Below, in pieces: positions 52,116-60,389 of a stretch of 64,000 nucleotides of DNA. Position 1 is the first letter of the stretch; each line of letters starts with the position of its first letter. This stretch comes from CALKXV01 sp965228905. Its GTDB lineage: Bacteria; Pseudomonadota; Alphaproteobacteria; Rhodobacterales; Rhodobacteraceae. The stretch spans positions 1,798,001 to 1,862,000 of the forward strand of contig CBDDII010000003.1 of assembly GCA_965228905.1 (NCBI GenBank), given 5' to 3'. The notes beneath the pieces were generated by a model. It made no database searches and was not told the DNA's origin. It worked only from the letters and a program-made list of their open reading frames with translations. Both the position numbers and the translations under genes were made by a program.

Positions 52116-53405
52116 ATGCTCGACGCAAATGCTTCCTCCACTGGCGAAAGCCCCGTTGATCCCGGCGAGTTAGAAGGCCGTCGCAAGGAAATCCGCCCCT
52201 CCTCCGGGGCGGCCCCCTTCGCGCTGGACGAAGTGTTCTTCTCGCGCACCGATGAGCGCGGCGTGATCCAGGCGGGCAACTATGTCTTCAAACGTGTGGC
52301 CCATTACGATTGGGGGGAGCTTCTGGGCGCGCCCCACAAGCTGATCCGTCATCCCGACATGCCCAAAGCGGTTTTCTGGCTTTTGTGGGAGACGATCAAA
52401 AAGGGCAGGCCAATCGGCGCCTATGTCAAGAACCAGGCCAGGGACGGGCTGCACTACTGGGTCCATGCCTTCGTCGTTCCGATCGAAGGCGGCTTTGTCT
52501 CGGCCAGGATGAAACCGTCCAGTCCCATGCTGCAAACCGTCGAAGACCTTTACGCGGACCTTCTGGTGCTGGAACGGGAAAAGGGCGCGACGCCCGAGGA
52601 AAGCGCGACTGAACTGAACGATCGCCTGAGGTCTTTGGGTTTCGCCAGCTATATCGAGTTCGAAGCACAGGCCCTTTCGCAGGAACTGCTGTCGCGCAAT
52701 GAAAAGTTGGGACAGACACCGGATGAAACCGTCAGCCGGTTCAAGGAAATGCTGGACCTGGCCTTGAAGCTGAAATCGACAACCGAGCAACTGGTCAGAG
52801 AGTTTGATGCGGTCCAGATCATCCCGCACAATATGCGCGTCATGGCCTCGCGGCTGGAACCGACGGGCGGGCCGTTCAACACCCTGTCCAGCAACTATGG
52901 CGCGATGTCGTCGGAAATGTCGGAATGGTTTGCCACCAACGTCGTGGGCGAAGGATCGAACTTTGCCACGATCAGCGAAAGCGTGAACCGGTCGATGTTC
53001 AACGCCGGGTTGAACCTGATCCTGCGCCAATGCGACGACCAGTTGCACCGCGAACAGCGCCAGCTTGGCGAAATCGACATCGCGCGCGAAAGGGACATGC
53101 TGCGCTCGGTGGTCCGCCGCTACGCGGAAGAGCTTGAGCGAAGCAGGACCTTGATCGTCGAGGAAACCAACCGCATCGCCACCGCTTGCAAGACCATGAC
53201 CCGCCATGTTCTTGGCCTCAGCACCACGCGTGTGATGTGCAAGATCGAAAGCGCGCGCATGGTCGATTCCGGCGAAGGCATCGCTGACATCATCGTGCAA
53301 CTGGGCCGGTTCCAGGACAAGATCGGCGACCAGTTGAAGGCCATCGAAAAACTGGGTGAGGCGATCCAGGCACTGGCCGCCTATCGCCCCGACACCGAGG
53401 GATAA
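52116..53405 (+). CDS. Aer-like PAS-domain protein without a signalling (MA) domain
   Basis: 429 residues. Residues about 38-135 are an Aer-type PAS: FFSRTDERGVI, AHYDWGELLGAPHKLIRHPDMP and WLLWETIKKGRPIGAYVKN. The remaining ~290 residues are helical, with coiled-coil-like segments and the cysteine CKTMTRHVLGLS, but without the conserved chemoreceptor hairpin. No membrane segment. A flavin- or ligand-binding PAS coupled to an unknown helical output; might nucleate a cytoplasmic chemosensory complex indirectly. Separate from the nuo genes by 119 bp. Confidence 0.8.
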   Translation: MLDANASSTGESPVDPGELEGRRKEIRPSSGAAPFALDEVFFSRTDERGVIQAGNYVFKRVAHYDWGELLGAPHKLIRHPDMPKAVFWLLWETIKKGRPIGAYVKNQARDGLHYWVHAFVVPIEGGFVSARMKPSSPMLQTVEDLYADLLVLEREKGATPEESATELNDRLRSLGFASYIEFEAQALSQELLSRNEKLGQTPDETVSRFKEMLDLALKLKSTTEQLVREFDAVQIIPHNMRVMASRLEPTGGPFNTLSSNYGAMSSEMSEWFATNVVGEGSNFATISESVNRSMFNAGLNLILRQCDDQLHREQRQLGEIDIARERDMLRSVVRRYAEELERSRTLIVEETNRIATACKTMTRHVLGLSTTRVMCKIESARMVDSGEGIADIIVQLGRFQDKIGDQLKAIEKLGEAIQALAAYRPDTEG

Positions 53406-53524
53406 TCCGTCGGTTTCGCGTCTGGTCTTGACCACCGGACCGTTGACCCCGAAGGGGCTTGGCGCTAGGGCTGAAAGCGAGCATTCTTCAGGGCGATTAA
53501 AGGCCCGACAGGCGGAGACCGATT

Positions 53525-53890
53525 TTGGACGAGCTTTTGAGAGAATACCTGCCGATCCTCGTGTTTCTCGGCATCGCCATCGCACTGGGGCTTGTTCTGA
53601 TCCTTGCGGCGGTGATCCTCGCCCCGAAAGATGCCGATCCCGAAAAGCTGTCGGCCTATGAATGCGGCTTCAACGCCTTTGACGATGCGCGGATGAAATT
53701 CGACGTCCGCTTCTATCTCGTGTCGATCCTGTTCATCATCTTCGACCTTGAAATCGCCTTCCTTTTCCCCTGGGCCGTCGCCTTCGGCGACCTCTCCGAC
53801 GTGGCCTTCTGGTCGATGATGGTCTTCCTCGCCGTCCTGACCGCCGGATTCGCTTACGAATGGAAAAAAGGCGCAATGGATTGGGAGTGA
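53525..53890 (+). CDS. nuoA: NADH-quinone oxidoreductase subunit A
   Basis: 121-residue membrane subunit of complex I with three helices. LSAYECGFNAFDDARMKFDVRFYLVSILFIIFDLEIAFL is the family signature, read across residues 42-80. Start is a TTG at 53525 (MDELLREYLPIL) with GGCGGAG upstream. First gene of the cluster, but separated from nuoB by 2.66 kb of other genes and a hairpin array. Confidence 0.96.
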   Translation: MDELLREYLPILVFLGIAIALGLVLILAAVILAPKDADPEKLSAYECGFNAFDDARMKFDVRFYLVSILFIIFDLEIAFLFPWAVAFGDLSDVAFWSMMVFLAVLTAGFAYEWKKGAMDWE

Positions 53891-53896
53891 GGAGCG

Positions 53897-54011
53897 GTCA
53901 CGGCTTTCAGCCGTGACGGAAAGGTCCGATGGACCTTTCCGAGCAACGAACGCCCGAGGCCCTGGCGAGGGCTGCCCGGTCCGGCGTAGCCGACAAAAGG
54001 TCCAGTGGACC
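53897..54011. repeat. REP-like array of palindromes behind nuoA
   Basis: GTCACGGCT/AGCCGTGAC (53897-53917), GGAAAGGTCC/GGACCTTTCC (53918-53940), a GCCCT/AGGGC stem, CGGC/GCCG, and AAAGGTCC/GGACCTTT around AGT (second copy, core GGTCCAGTGGACC at 53999-54011). Each GGTCC hairpin is followed by GAG and, shortly after, ACGAACGC, so the unit is repeated twice. No T-runs follow. Confidence 0.7.
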
Positions 54012-54063
54012 TTTTGAGACACGAACGCGCAAAGCGCAAACCCGTCTCCGATTTCCCCAGTAC

Positions 54064-54090
54064 GAAAAACGGCGGCCCGAAGGCCGCCGT
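54064..54090 (-). terminator. Rho-independent terminator of the DUF1127 gene
   Basis: Read on the minus strand, CGGCGGCC and GGCCGCCG form a perfect 8-bp stem with a TTCG tetraloop followed by GTTTTTC. It starts 15 bp after the DUF1127 stop. Confidence 0.85.
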
Positions 54091-54104
54091 TACCACTCGT
54101 TAAC

Positions 54105-54308
54105 CTAAAGATAGGGCCAGCGCTTGCGCGTGTGCAGGTCGGCCCGGGTAAGCCCGACGTCGTCAAGAAGGTAATCGGGCAAATCCTCAAGATGCCGGTA
54201 CTGTTTTTCATGGGTCCAGAGGCGGAAGAAGCCGCGAAGGGTCTTTCGGAGGGACGGAAGCCTTCGCCGGAAGGGGCCGTCGAGGCTGATGATATTGTCG
54301 CTGAACAT
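54105..54308 (-). CDS. DUF1127 (YjiS-like) small protein
   Basis: 67 residues ending in the DUF1127 helix pattern YRHLEDLPDYLLDDVGLTRADL. Small Arg-rich proteins of this family affect phosphate, carbon or RNA metabolism in Alphaproteobacteria. Own terminator downstream. Inserted in opposite orientation between nuoA and nuoB. Confidence 0.88.
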   Translation of the reverse strand: MFSDNIISLDGPFRRRLPSLRKTLRGFFRLWTHEKQYRHLEDLPDYLLDDVGLTRADLHTRKRWPYL

Positions 54309-54350
54309 TGGTTATTCCTTGAAAGTGTTGATTGAATTGATTTCGTGACG

Positions 54351-54803
54351 TCAAAGCATCCGGCAGATGCCGGGCAGACGAAGGGGGCGCGCCTCGGGCA
54401 CGGCAAGCCGTGCGATGGCCTCGGGCACCGTGTTGTCGAGCTTCAGCAAATGGCGGTGCCCGACATGGGTGATCAGGGCGCGGACCTGGCCCGGACCCGC
54501 GACCATGCGCATATCGCGCCGCGCGGCCTGCATCAGCTTGGCGGCCACCATCAGCCCGCGTGTGCCCGACCGGTTGATCGAGATGACGTCGGACAGGTCG
54601 AGCACCACGGCGGAATTGCCCTGGCGCACTGCCGTGACAAGCGTGTCACAAAAGGTACCCGCGCTGTCGCGGTCAATCGCGCCTTCGACACGGATCACGC
54701 GCACCGCGCCTTCGGTTTGGGCGCTGAAACTCAATGCGCCCGTGCTTTGACTGGTAATACCCTGACGCGACGCCGATGCGACGGCCAGGTTGGACTTGTA
54801 CAT
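54351..54803 (-). CDS. STAS-domain (anti-sigma antagonist-like) protein
   Basis: 150 residues; residues about 30-125 form a STAS fold: VIRVEGAIDRDSAGTFCDTL, AVVLDLSDVISINRSGTRGL and a C-terminal helix. The Ser in NRSG is at the usual phosphorylation position, which would suggest control by a serine kinase. The usual partners (RsbW/RsbU) are not present in the window. ATG 54803 (MYKSNLAVA) is the more compact start. Confidence 0.8.
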   Translation of the reverse strand: MYKSNLAVASASRQGITSQSTGALSFSAQTEGAVRVIRVEGAIDRDSAGTFCDTLVTAVRQGNSAVVLDLSDVISINRSGTRGLMVAAKLMQAARRDMRMVAGPGQVRALITHVGHRHLLKLDNTVPEAIARLAVPEARPLRLPGICRML

Positions 54804-54995
54804 TTTTCTGCTCCGTTTTCGTATCAATGAACGGCCACAAAACACCGAAGGCCCGACCCCAAGGGAAAAGGGGCAGGTGGTCGGCGCTTTGTTGCCTTCG
54901 GTTCTTCTGGGGGCATAGCGTTGTTGTCAGCGTTGTAACGCCGGTGGTAATTGCCGCGCGAAAGCGTTGTATTTTCATTTTTCTGGTGGGTGCGA

Positions 54996-56462
54996 ATGGG
55001 GTCGGGCGTTGAAATATCGCTGTTGGGCGAGATGCGCGTTTTCGTTGACGGCGCGCCCGTCGCCTTGCCGTCATCGAAAAAGGCGCGCGCACTCCTGGCC
55101 TTCCTTGCGATCACCGGGCGGCCACACCGGCGCGAACGTTTGTGTGAATTGTTGTGGGATCTGCCGGACGATCCGAAGGCGGCGCTTAGGTGGGCGTTGA
55201 CCAAGCTTCGAAAGATTCTGGATGGCGAGGGGGAAAAGCGCATCCTCGCGGACCGCGAAAGGGTCAGCCTGAATGCGCCGGTCGTTTCCGTGGACGTTCT
55301 CCGGTTTCAAAATGATTTAGCGCAAGCGAGCGTGGCGGAACTGACCGAGATGGCGAATGCTCTTGATGCCGTGTTGATGGACGGGCTGGACGGGGCAGGT
55401 GACGCGGCTTTCGATGCTTGGCTGACCTCCGAGCGCGAAGATGCGCGGATCCTCAGGACGGCGATCCTGAAACGGCTGGCAACATCGGATCAACTCACGG
55501 CAGCGGAAACCCGAAAGTGGCACCGGCTATGGGAGGACGCGGACCCCGAAGCGGCGCGTCAGACTCCGGATCGGTCTCCGGTCGCGAAAGCGCCGGAGAG
55601 ACGCTCCCGCGTGTTGCGCGAACAGCGGATCGGGTTTTGCGAGGCGCGGGACGGCACCAAGATCGCCCATGCCTCGGTCGGATCGGGGCCGCCCCTGCTG
55701 AAGGCGGCGAATTGGCTGAACCACGTGGAATTCGACTGGGCCAGCCCGATCTGGGGCCGGAGTTTCGCCGATGCCGCCCGCTGGCGGACCTTCATCCGCT
55801 ATGACGAGCGGGGTTGCGGCCTATCTGACTGGGACGTGGATGACCTGAGTTTCGACGCCTTTGTCGAGGATCTGGAGGTGGTGGCCGACAGCCTGGGCCT
55901 GGAGCGGTTCCCGCTGATCGGCATTTCGCAGGGCGCGCCGGTTTCGGTGGAATACGCCGCGCGTCACCCCGAACGGGTAAGCGCGCTGATCCTGGTCAGC
56001 GGCTATACGGCGGGCTGGCGGATTGCGGTCGATACAGAGGAACGCGCCCGTCGCGAAGCGGTGCTGAACCTGACCGAACTGGGCTGGGGGACGGACAACC
56101 CGGCCTACCGGCACATCTTTTCCCAGACTTTCATGCCCGACGCTCCGCCCGAAGACCTGGCCTGGTTCGACGACTTCCAGCGCCACACGACCTCGGCCAG
56201 AAACGCCGCGCGGTTCCAGAATGCCTTTGGCGACATCGACGTGCGCCACAGGCTGGGCGACGTGAAGGTGCCGACGATCGTTCTGCACTCACGCGGCGAT
56301 CAGCGCATTCCCTTGACCGAAGGACGTAAACTGGCCGCCGGAATTCCCGGCGCGCGCTTTGTTCCGCTGGACAGCCGCAATCACATTCTGGTGGACGGCG
56401 AGCCCGCCCGCCGCCTTGCCGTGACCTCGGTTGCACGTTTCTTGCGCGAAATCGGGGCATAG
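54996..56462 (+). CDS. SARP-like winged-helix regulator fused to an alpha/beta-hydrolase
   Basis: 488 residues. Residues 1-95 form an OmpR/SARP-like DNA-binding domain (VEISLLGEMRVFVDGAPVAL, KKARALLAFLAI, ALRWALTKLRKIL). A helical linker (about 100-205) follows, then a complete alpha/beta-hydrolase (about 210-488) with IRYDERGCGLSD, the nucleophile Ser311 in GISQGAP, Asp435 in RGDQRIP and His463 in SRNHILVDG. The catalytic triad is intact. The hydrolase may sense or consume a ligand to gate DNA binding. ATG 54996 is the only start giving the SARP-like N terminus. Divergent from the STAS gene, upstream of nuoB. Confidence 0.85.
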   Translation: MGSGVEISLLGEMRVFVDGAPVALPSSKKARALLAFLAITGRPHRRERLCELLWDLPDDPKAALRWALTKLRKILDGEGEKRILADRERVSLNAPVVSVDVLRFQNDLAQASVAELTEMANALDAVLMDGLDGAGDAAFDAWLTSEREDARILRTAILKRLATSDQLTAAETRKWHRLWEDADPEAARQTPDRSPVAKAPERRSRVLREQRIGFCEARDGTKIAHASVGSGPPLLKAANWLNHVEFDWASPIWGRSFADAARWRTFIRYDERGCGLSDWDVDDLSFDAFVEDLEVVADSLGLERFPLIGISQGAPVSVEYAARHPERVSALILVSGYTAGWRIAVDTEERARREAVLNLTELGWGTDNPAYRHIFSQTFMPDAPPEDLAWFDDFQRHTTSARNAARFQNAFGDIDVRHRLGDVKVPTIVLHSRGDQRIPLTEGRKLAAGIPGARFVPLDSRNHILVDGEPARRLAVTSVARFLREIGA

Positions 56463-56552
56463 AGCGAATAAATTAACGCTTGTGAGGGAAGGGTTTGTCA
56501 CGTTGACCGTGCCTGTACTACGGGCTAAACCCGCTTCAACAGGAGAGCCCGA

Positions 56553-57086
56553 ATGAGCGTAGCAGTTTCAGCCAACTCCGCCGGTTCCGACCCTGAGGTC
56601 GCGACTCGCCTTCTCAACCAGGAATTGCAGGACAAGGGATTCCTGGTCACCTCGACCGACGACATCATCAACTGGGCGCGCACCGGTTCGCTTCACTGGA
56701 TGACATTCGGTCTGGCGTGCTGTGCGGTCGAGATGATGCACACCGCCATGCCGCGCTATGACATGGAACGCTTCGGCACCGCGCCACGCGCCAGCCCGCG
56801 CCAGTCGGATCTGATGATCGTTGCGGGCACGCTGACCAACAAGATGGCGCCTGCGTTGCGCAAGGTCTATGACCAGATGCCCGAGCCGCGCTACGTGATC
56901 TCGATGGGGTCCTGCGCCAATGGGGGCGGGTATTATCACTACAGCTATTCCGTGGTACGTGGCTGCGACAGGATTGTGCCGGTCGATGTCTATGTGCCGG
57001 GCTGTCCGCCGACGGCTGAGGCACTGCTTTACGGTATCCTGCAACTTCAACGCAAAATCCGCCGCACCGGCACGATCACGCGATAG
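56553..57086 (+). CDS. nuoB: NADH-quinone oxidoreductase subunit B
   Basis: 177 residues. Holds the N2 [4Fe-4S] cluster ligands: the tandem Cys pair in FGLACCAVEMM, GSCANGGGYY and VPGCPPTAEAL. Sits at the junction of the peripheral and membrane arms next to the quinone pocket. ATG 56553 after GGAGAG. nuoC follows 10 bp on. Confidence 0.97.
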   Translation: MSVAVSANSAGSDPEVATRLLNQELQDKGFLVTSTDDIINWARTGSLHWMTFGLACCAVEMMHTAMPRYDMERFGTAPRASPRQSDLMIVAGTLTNKMAPALRKVYDQMPEPRYVISMGSCANGGGYYHYSYSVVRGCDRIVPVDVYVPGCPPTAEALLYGILQLQRKIRRTGTITR

Positions 57087-57096
57087 GAGGCGAGGG

Positions 57097-57711
57097 ATGT
57101 CCGAAGAGCTTATCGAACTGGCCGCCCATATCGAAAGCAAACGGCCCGATTGCGTGGTGAGCCACGACATCGCCTTTGGCGAGTTGACCGTGACGGTGGC
57201 GCACTCCAACCTCGTGTCCTTTGTGGATTTCCTGAAATCCGACAAGAACTGCCTGTTTTCGACGCTTGTCGACATCACGGCGGTGGATTACCCGGCCCGC
57301 GATGTGCGGTTCGACGTGGTCTATCATTTCCTGTCGATGTACCAGAACCACCGGATCCGTCTTAAGACCGCGTTGCGCGAGGATGAAATCCTGCCCTCGA
57401 TCACCGATGTGCATCCCTCGGCCAACTGGTTCGAGCGCGAGGTCTTCGACATGTTCGGGATCCTGTTCTCGGGCCATCCGGACCTGCGGCGCATCCTGAC
57501 CGACTATGGCTTTCGCGGCTATCCGCTGCGTAAGGACTTTCCCACCACGGGCTATACCGAGGTGCGCTATTCCGAGGAACAAAAGCGCGTGGTTTATGAA
57601 CCCGTCAGCCTTGTTCAGGAATACCGGCAGTTCGACTTTATGAGCCCCTGGGAAGGGGCGGAGTACATCCTGCCCGGCGACGACAAGGCCGAGGCCGAGG
57701 CGAAAGGGTGA
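57097..57711 (+). CDS. nuoC: NADH-quinone oxidoreductase subunit C
   Basis: 204 residues: VDITAVDYPARDVRFDVVYHFL and EREVFDMFGILFSGHPDLRRILTDYGF, the 30-kDa subunit signature, ending with an acidic tail. Separate from NuoD, unlike the fused NuoCD of enterobacteria. Good GGAGG site before ATG 57097. The next gene, a sulfotransferase, starts 4 bp after its stop. Confidence 0.97.
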   Translation: MSEELIELAAHIESKRPDCVVSHDIAFGELTVTVAHSNLVSFVDFLKSDKNCLFSTLVDITAVDYPARDVRFDVVYHFLSMYQNHRIRLKTALREDEILPSITDVHPSANWFEREVFDMFGILFSGHPDLRRILTDYGFRGYPLRKDFPTTGYTEVRYSEEQKRVVYEPVSLVQEYRQFDFMSPWEGAEYILPGDDKAEAEAKG

Positions 57712-57715
57712 CGGG

Positions 57716-58576
57716 TTGAACGTGGTGTTCCTCTGCATCGGGGCGGCGAAGGCCGGGACGGACTGGTTGCACAGGCAGTTGTCCTTGCATCCCGAATGCC
57801 ATCTGCGCGCGATCAAGGAATTGCATTATTTCAGCGCGTTGGAGCAGGGCCACCTGGATCGTGAATTCGCAAAACATCGCGATTTTCAAACGGCGCTGCT
57901 GCAACGGTTGGAGCGGGAAAACCGCGCACCCGATGCCATGCAGGCCGCGCGGCTGTCGGACCGGGCGGACTGGATGGATGTGCTGGAAAGCGGGCGCGAG
58001 GACGTGCACGCCTATCTGAGCTATCTGACCGACGGTGCCCGCGACGGGCAGGTGGTGGCCGACATGACGCCGGCCTATGCTCTTTTGGGCGAGGATCGCC
58101 TGCGCCGCATGGCCGGGATGGCGGGCGATGTGCGTTTTCTCTACCTGATGCGCGATCCCGTCGAGCGGTTGTGGAGCCATGTGCGCATGATTGCCGTGCG
58201 CCGCGACCCCGAGGGGCGCGTGACCCGGCAACGCTGTGCGCGCATCCTGCAACGCACGCTTTCCGGGGGCGAAGAACAGATCGCCAGCCGGAGCGATTAC
58301 GCCGGCACGCTGAAGCGGCTTCTTGCGGCGGTGCCGAAAGGGCAGGTCTTGATCGAAGCCTTTGAAGAGATGATTTCGGGCGAGGGGTTGCAACGGTTGT
58401 GCCGGTTCCTTGGCATCGCACCCATGGCGCCCGATCTGGCGCCTGTTCATGCAGGCCAGCCTTTGGAAATGACACGCGATCAGCGGCGCGCGGCGGCCGA
58501 TTGGCTTGCCCCGCAATATGATGCGGCGGAAAGGGCCCTGGGGCATTTGCCGCGCGGATGGTCGCGGGAAGGATAG
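57716..58576 (+). CDS. Sulfotransferase-family protein between nuoC and nuoD
   Basis: 286 residues. The PAPS-binding 5' loop GAAKAGTDWLHRQLSLHPE is at the N terminus, DMTPAYALLGE and the 3'-phosphate motif LMRDPVERLWSHVRM near residue 145. Such enzymes move sulfate from PAPS to a carbohydrate or small acceptor. Start is probably TTG 57716; GTG at 57722 is an alternative. Lies in the nuo reading direction with no gaps, so it is co-transcribed with complex I genes though it is not a subunit. Confidence 0.82.
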   Translation: MNVVFLCIGAAKAGTDWLHRQLSLHPECHLRAIKELHYFSALEQGHLDREFAKHRDFQTALLQRLERENRAPDAMQAARLSDRADWMDVLESGREDVHAYLSYLTDGARDGQVVADMTPAYALLGEDRLRRMAGMAGDVRFLYLMRDPVERLWSHVRMIAVRRDPEGRVTRQRCARILQRTLSGGEEQIASRSDYAGTLKRLLAAVPKGQVLIEAFEEMISGEGLQRLCRFLGIAPMAPDLAPVHAGQPLEMTRDQRRAAADWLAPQYDAAERALGHLPRGWSREG

Positions 58577-58577
58577 G

Positions 58578-59789
58578 ATGATGGACGGTAAATTCGACGA
58601 CGCCCTGACGGGCGAGCAGAAAATCCGGAACTTCAACATCAACTTCGGCCCGCAACACCCGGCCGCACACGGGGTTTTGCGCCTTGTGCTGGAACTGGAC
58701 GGCGAGATCGTCGAGCGTTGCGATCCCCATATCGGGCTTTTGCATCGCGGCACCGAAAAGCTGATGGAGTCGCGCACATACCTGCAGAACCTGCCCTATT
58801 TCGACCGGCTGGATTACGTCGCCCCGATGAACCAGGAACACGCCTGGTGCCTGGCCATCGAAAAGCTGACCGGGACCAAGGTGCCGCGTCGCGGGTCGCT
58901 GATCCGGGTGCTTTATTCGGAAATCGGTCGCATCCTGAACCACCTTTTGAACGTCACGACGCAGGCGATGGACGTCGGTGCGCTGACGCCGCCGCTTTGG
59001 GGGTTCGAGGAACGTGAAAAGCTGATGGTCTTCTACGAACGGGCCTGCGGTGCGCGACTGCACGCCGCCTATTTCCGCCCCGGTGGTGTCCATCAGGATC
59101 TGCCGCCCGAGTTGATCGACGATATCGAGACATGGGCGAAGGAATTTCCCGCCGTGCTGGACGACATCGACGGGCTTTTGACCGAGAACCGGATTTTCAA
59201 GCAGCGCAACGTGGATATTTGTGTCGTGTCCGAGCAGGAGGCGCTGGATTGGGGCTTTTCCGGCGTGATGGTGCGCGGCTCGGGCATGGCCTGGGATTTG
59301 CGGCGGGCGCAGCCTTACGAATGCTATGACGAGTTCGAGTTCCAGATCCCTGTCGGCAAGAACGGCGATTGCTATGACCGCTATCTCTGCCGGATGGCCG
59401 AGATGCGCGAAAGCCTGAAGATCATCCACCAGTGTATCGAGAAACTGCGGGCCGAACCGGGCGAGGTGCTGGCCCGTGGCAAGATCACGCCGCCGTCGCG
59501 AGGCGACATGAAAACCTCGATGGAAGCGCTGATCCATCATTTCAAGCTCTATACCGAAGGGTTCCATGTGCCCGAGGGCGAGGTTTACGCCGCTGTCGAA
59601 GCGCCGAAGGGCGAATTCGGAGTCTATCTTGTGGCGGACGGCACCAACAAACCCTACCGCGCCAAGATCCGCGCGCCGGGGTATCTGCATTTGCAGGCCA
59701 TCGACCACGTGTCGAAAGGGCATATGCTGGCGGATGTGGCGGCGATCATCGGCACGATGGATATCGTTTTTGGCGAGGTGGACCGGTAA
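58578..59789 (+). CDS. nuoD: NADH-quinone oxidoreductase subunit D
   Basis: 403 residues, the 49-kDa subunit related to hydrogenase large subunits: FNINFGPQHPAAHGVLRL, the HIGLLHRGTEKL quinone-site loop, and a C-terminal DIVFGEVDR end. ATGs at 58578 and 58581 follow GGAAGGATAGG; either gives the normal N terminus. Confidence 0.97.
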   Translation: MMDGKFDDALTGEQKIRNFNINFGPQHPAAHGVLRLVLELDGEIVERCDPHIGLLHRGTEKLMESRTYLQNLPYFDRLDYVAPMNQEHAWCLAIEKLTGTKVPRRGSLIRVLYSEIGRILNHLLNVTTQAMDVGALTPPLWGFEEREKLMVFYERACGARLHAAYFRPGGVHQDLPPELIDDIETWAKEFPAVLDDIDGLLTENRIFKQRNVDICVVSEQEALDWGFSGVMVRGSGMAWDLRRAQPYECYDEFEFQIPVGKNGDCYDRYLCRMAEMRESLKIIHQCIEKLRAEPGEVLARGKITPPSRGDMKTSMEALIHHFKLYTEGFHVPEGEVYAAVEAPKGEFGVYLVADGTNKPYRAKIRAPGYLHLQAIDHVSKGHMLADVAAIIGTMDIVFGEVDR

Positions 59790-59816
59790 ACCATAGATTT
59801 TTTTAGGGGAATTTAA

Positions 59817-60389
59817 ATGTCAAAAGGATCGAACTTGGAGACCGCAGGAAGTGTTTCAAAGAATGCTACGGCGATAGTCGGGCTCCTGTCAGGACTTGTG
59901 GGGGTAGTGATTGGTGTTTTCGGCGCGGCATTTTATGTTCGAGATGAATTGCAGATCTGGAACCAAATAAAGTCGGTGCATGCGGAACGCCGTGTCACAG
60001 AGGGAGTAGTGATACATAATCACAAGGCACTAAGTGATGGGGATATTTCAGCCATTAGGCAAGCTCTCGATTTGCCGAACTTCTCCCTGTTCGCTTTGGC
60101 TGAAGACATTCCCGCGTCGGCTGACCTATCCGTATTCGTGAGGTCGAATGACCTCCCGGATTTCACCGAATTTGCGAAAATTGAAGACATGCCATCTTTG
60201 AACGGATACGCAAAGCTTTCTGACATACCCGCCAAGCCCGATCTGTCGGTTTACATTCAGGCTGGTGACCGGATAACGCTGCAGGGACAATCAAAATACC
60301 TCTTTGACCAAGATTCCAAAGGACGTGACGAACTCGATGTGACAATGAGCGTAACTCCGACTGGTTGGACAATAGGAAAAGAAAAATAG
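59817..60389 (+). CDS. A+T-rich orphan protein between nuoD and nuoE
   Basis: 190 residues. An N-terminal membrane helix (AIVGLLSGLVGVVIGVFGAAF) is followed by a periplasmic or cytoplasmic part with short repeated phrases of the type DLPDFTEFAK, DMPSLNGYAK, DIPAKPDLSVY, and no known domain. Base composition and codon choice are visibly more A+T-rich than both neighbours. AGGGGA precedes ATG 59817, and its TAG directly abuts the nuoE ATG. Suggests a recent insertion into the operon that kept polarity. Confidence 0.7.
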   Translation: MSKGSNLETAGSVSKNATAIVGLLSGLVGVVIGVFGAAFYVRDELQIWNQIKSVHAERRVTEGVVIHNHKALSDGDISAIRQALDLPNFSLFALAEDIPASADLSVFVRSNDLPDFTEFAKIEDMPSLNGYAKLSDIPAKPDLSVYIQAGDRITLQGQSKYLFDQDSKGRDELDVTMSVTPTGWTIGKEK

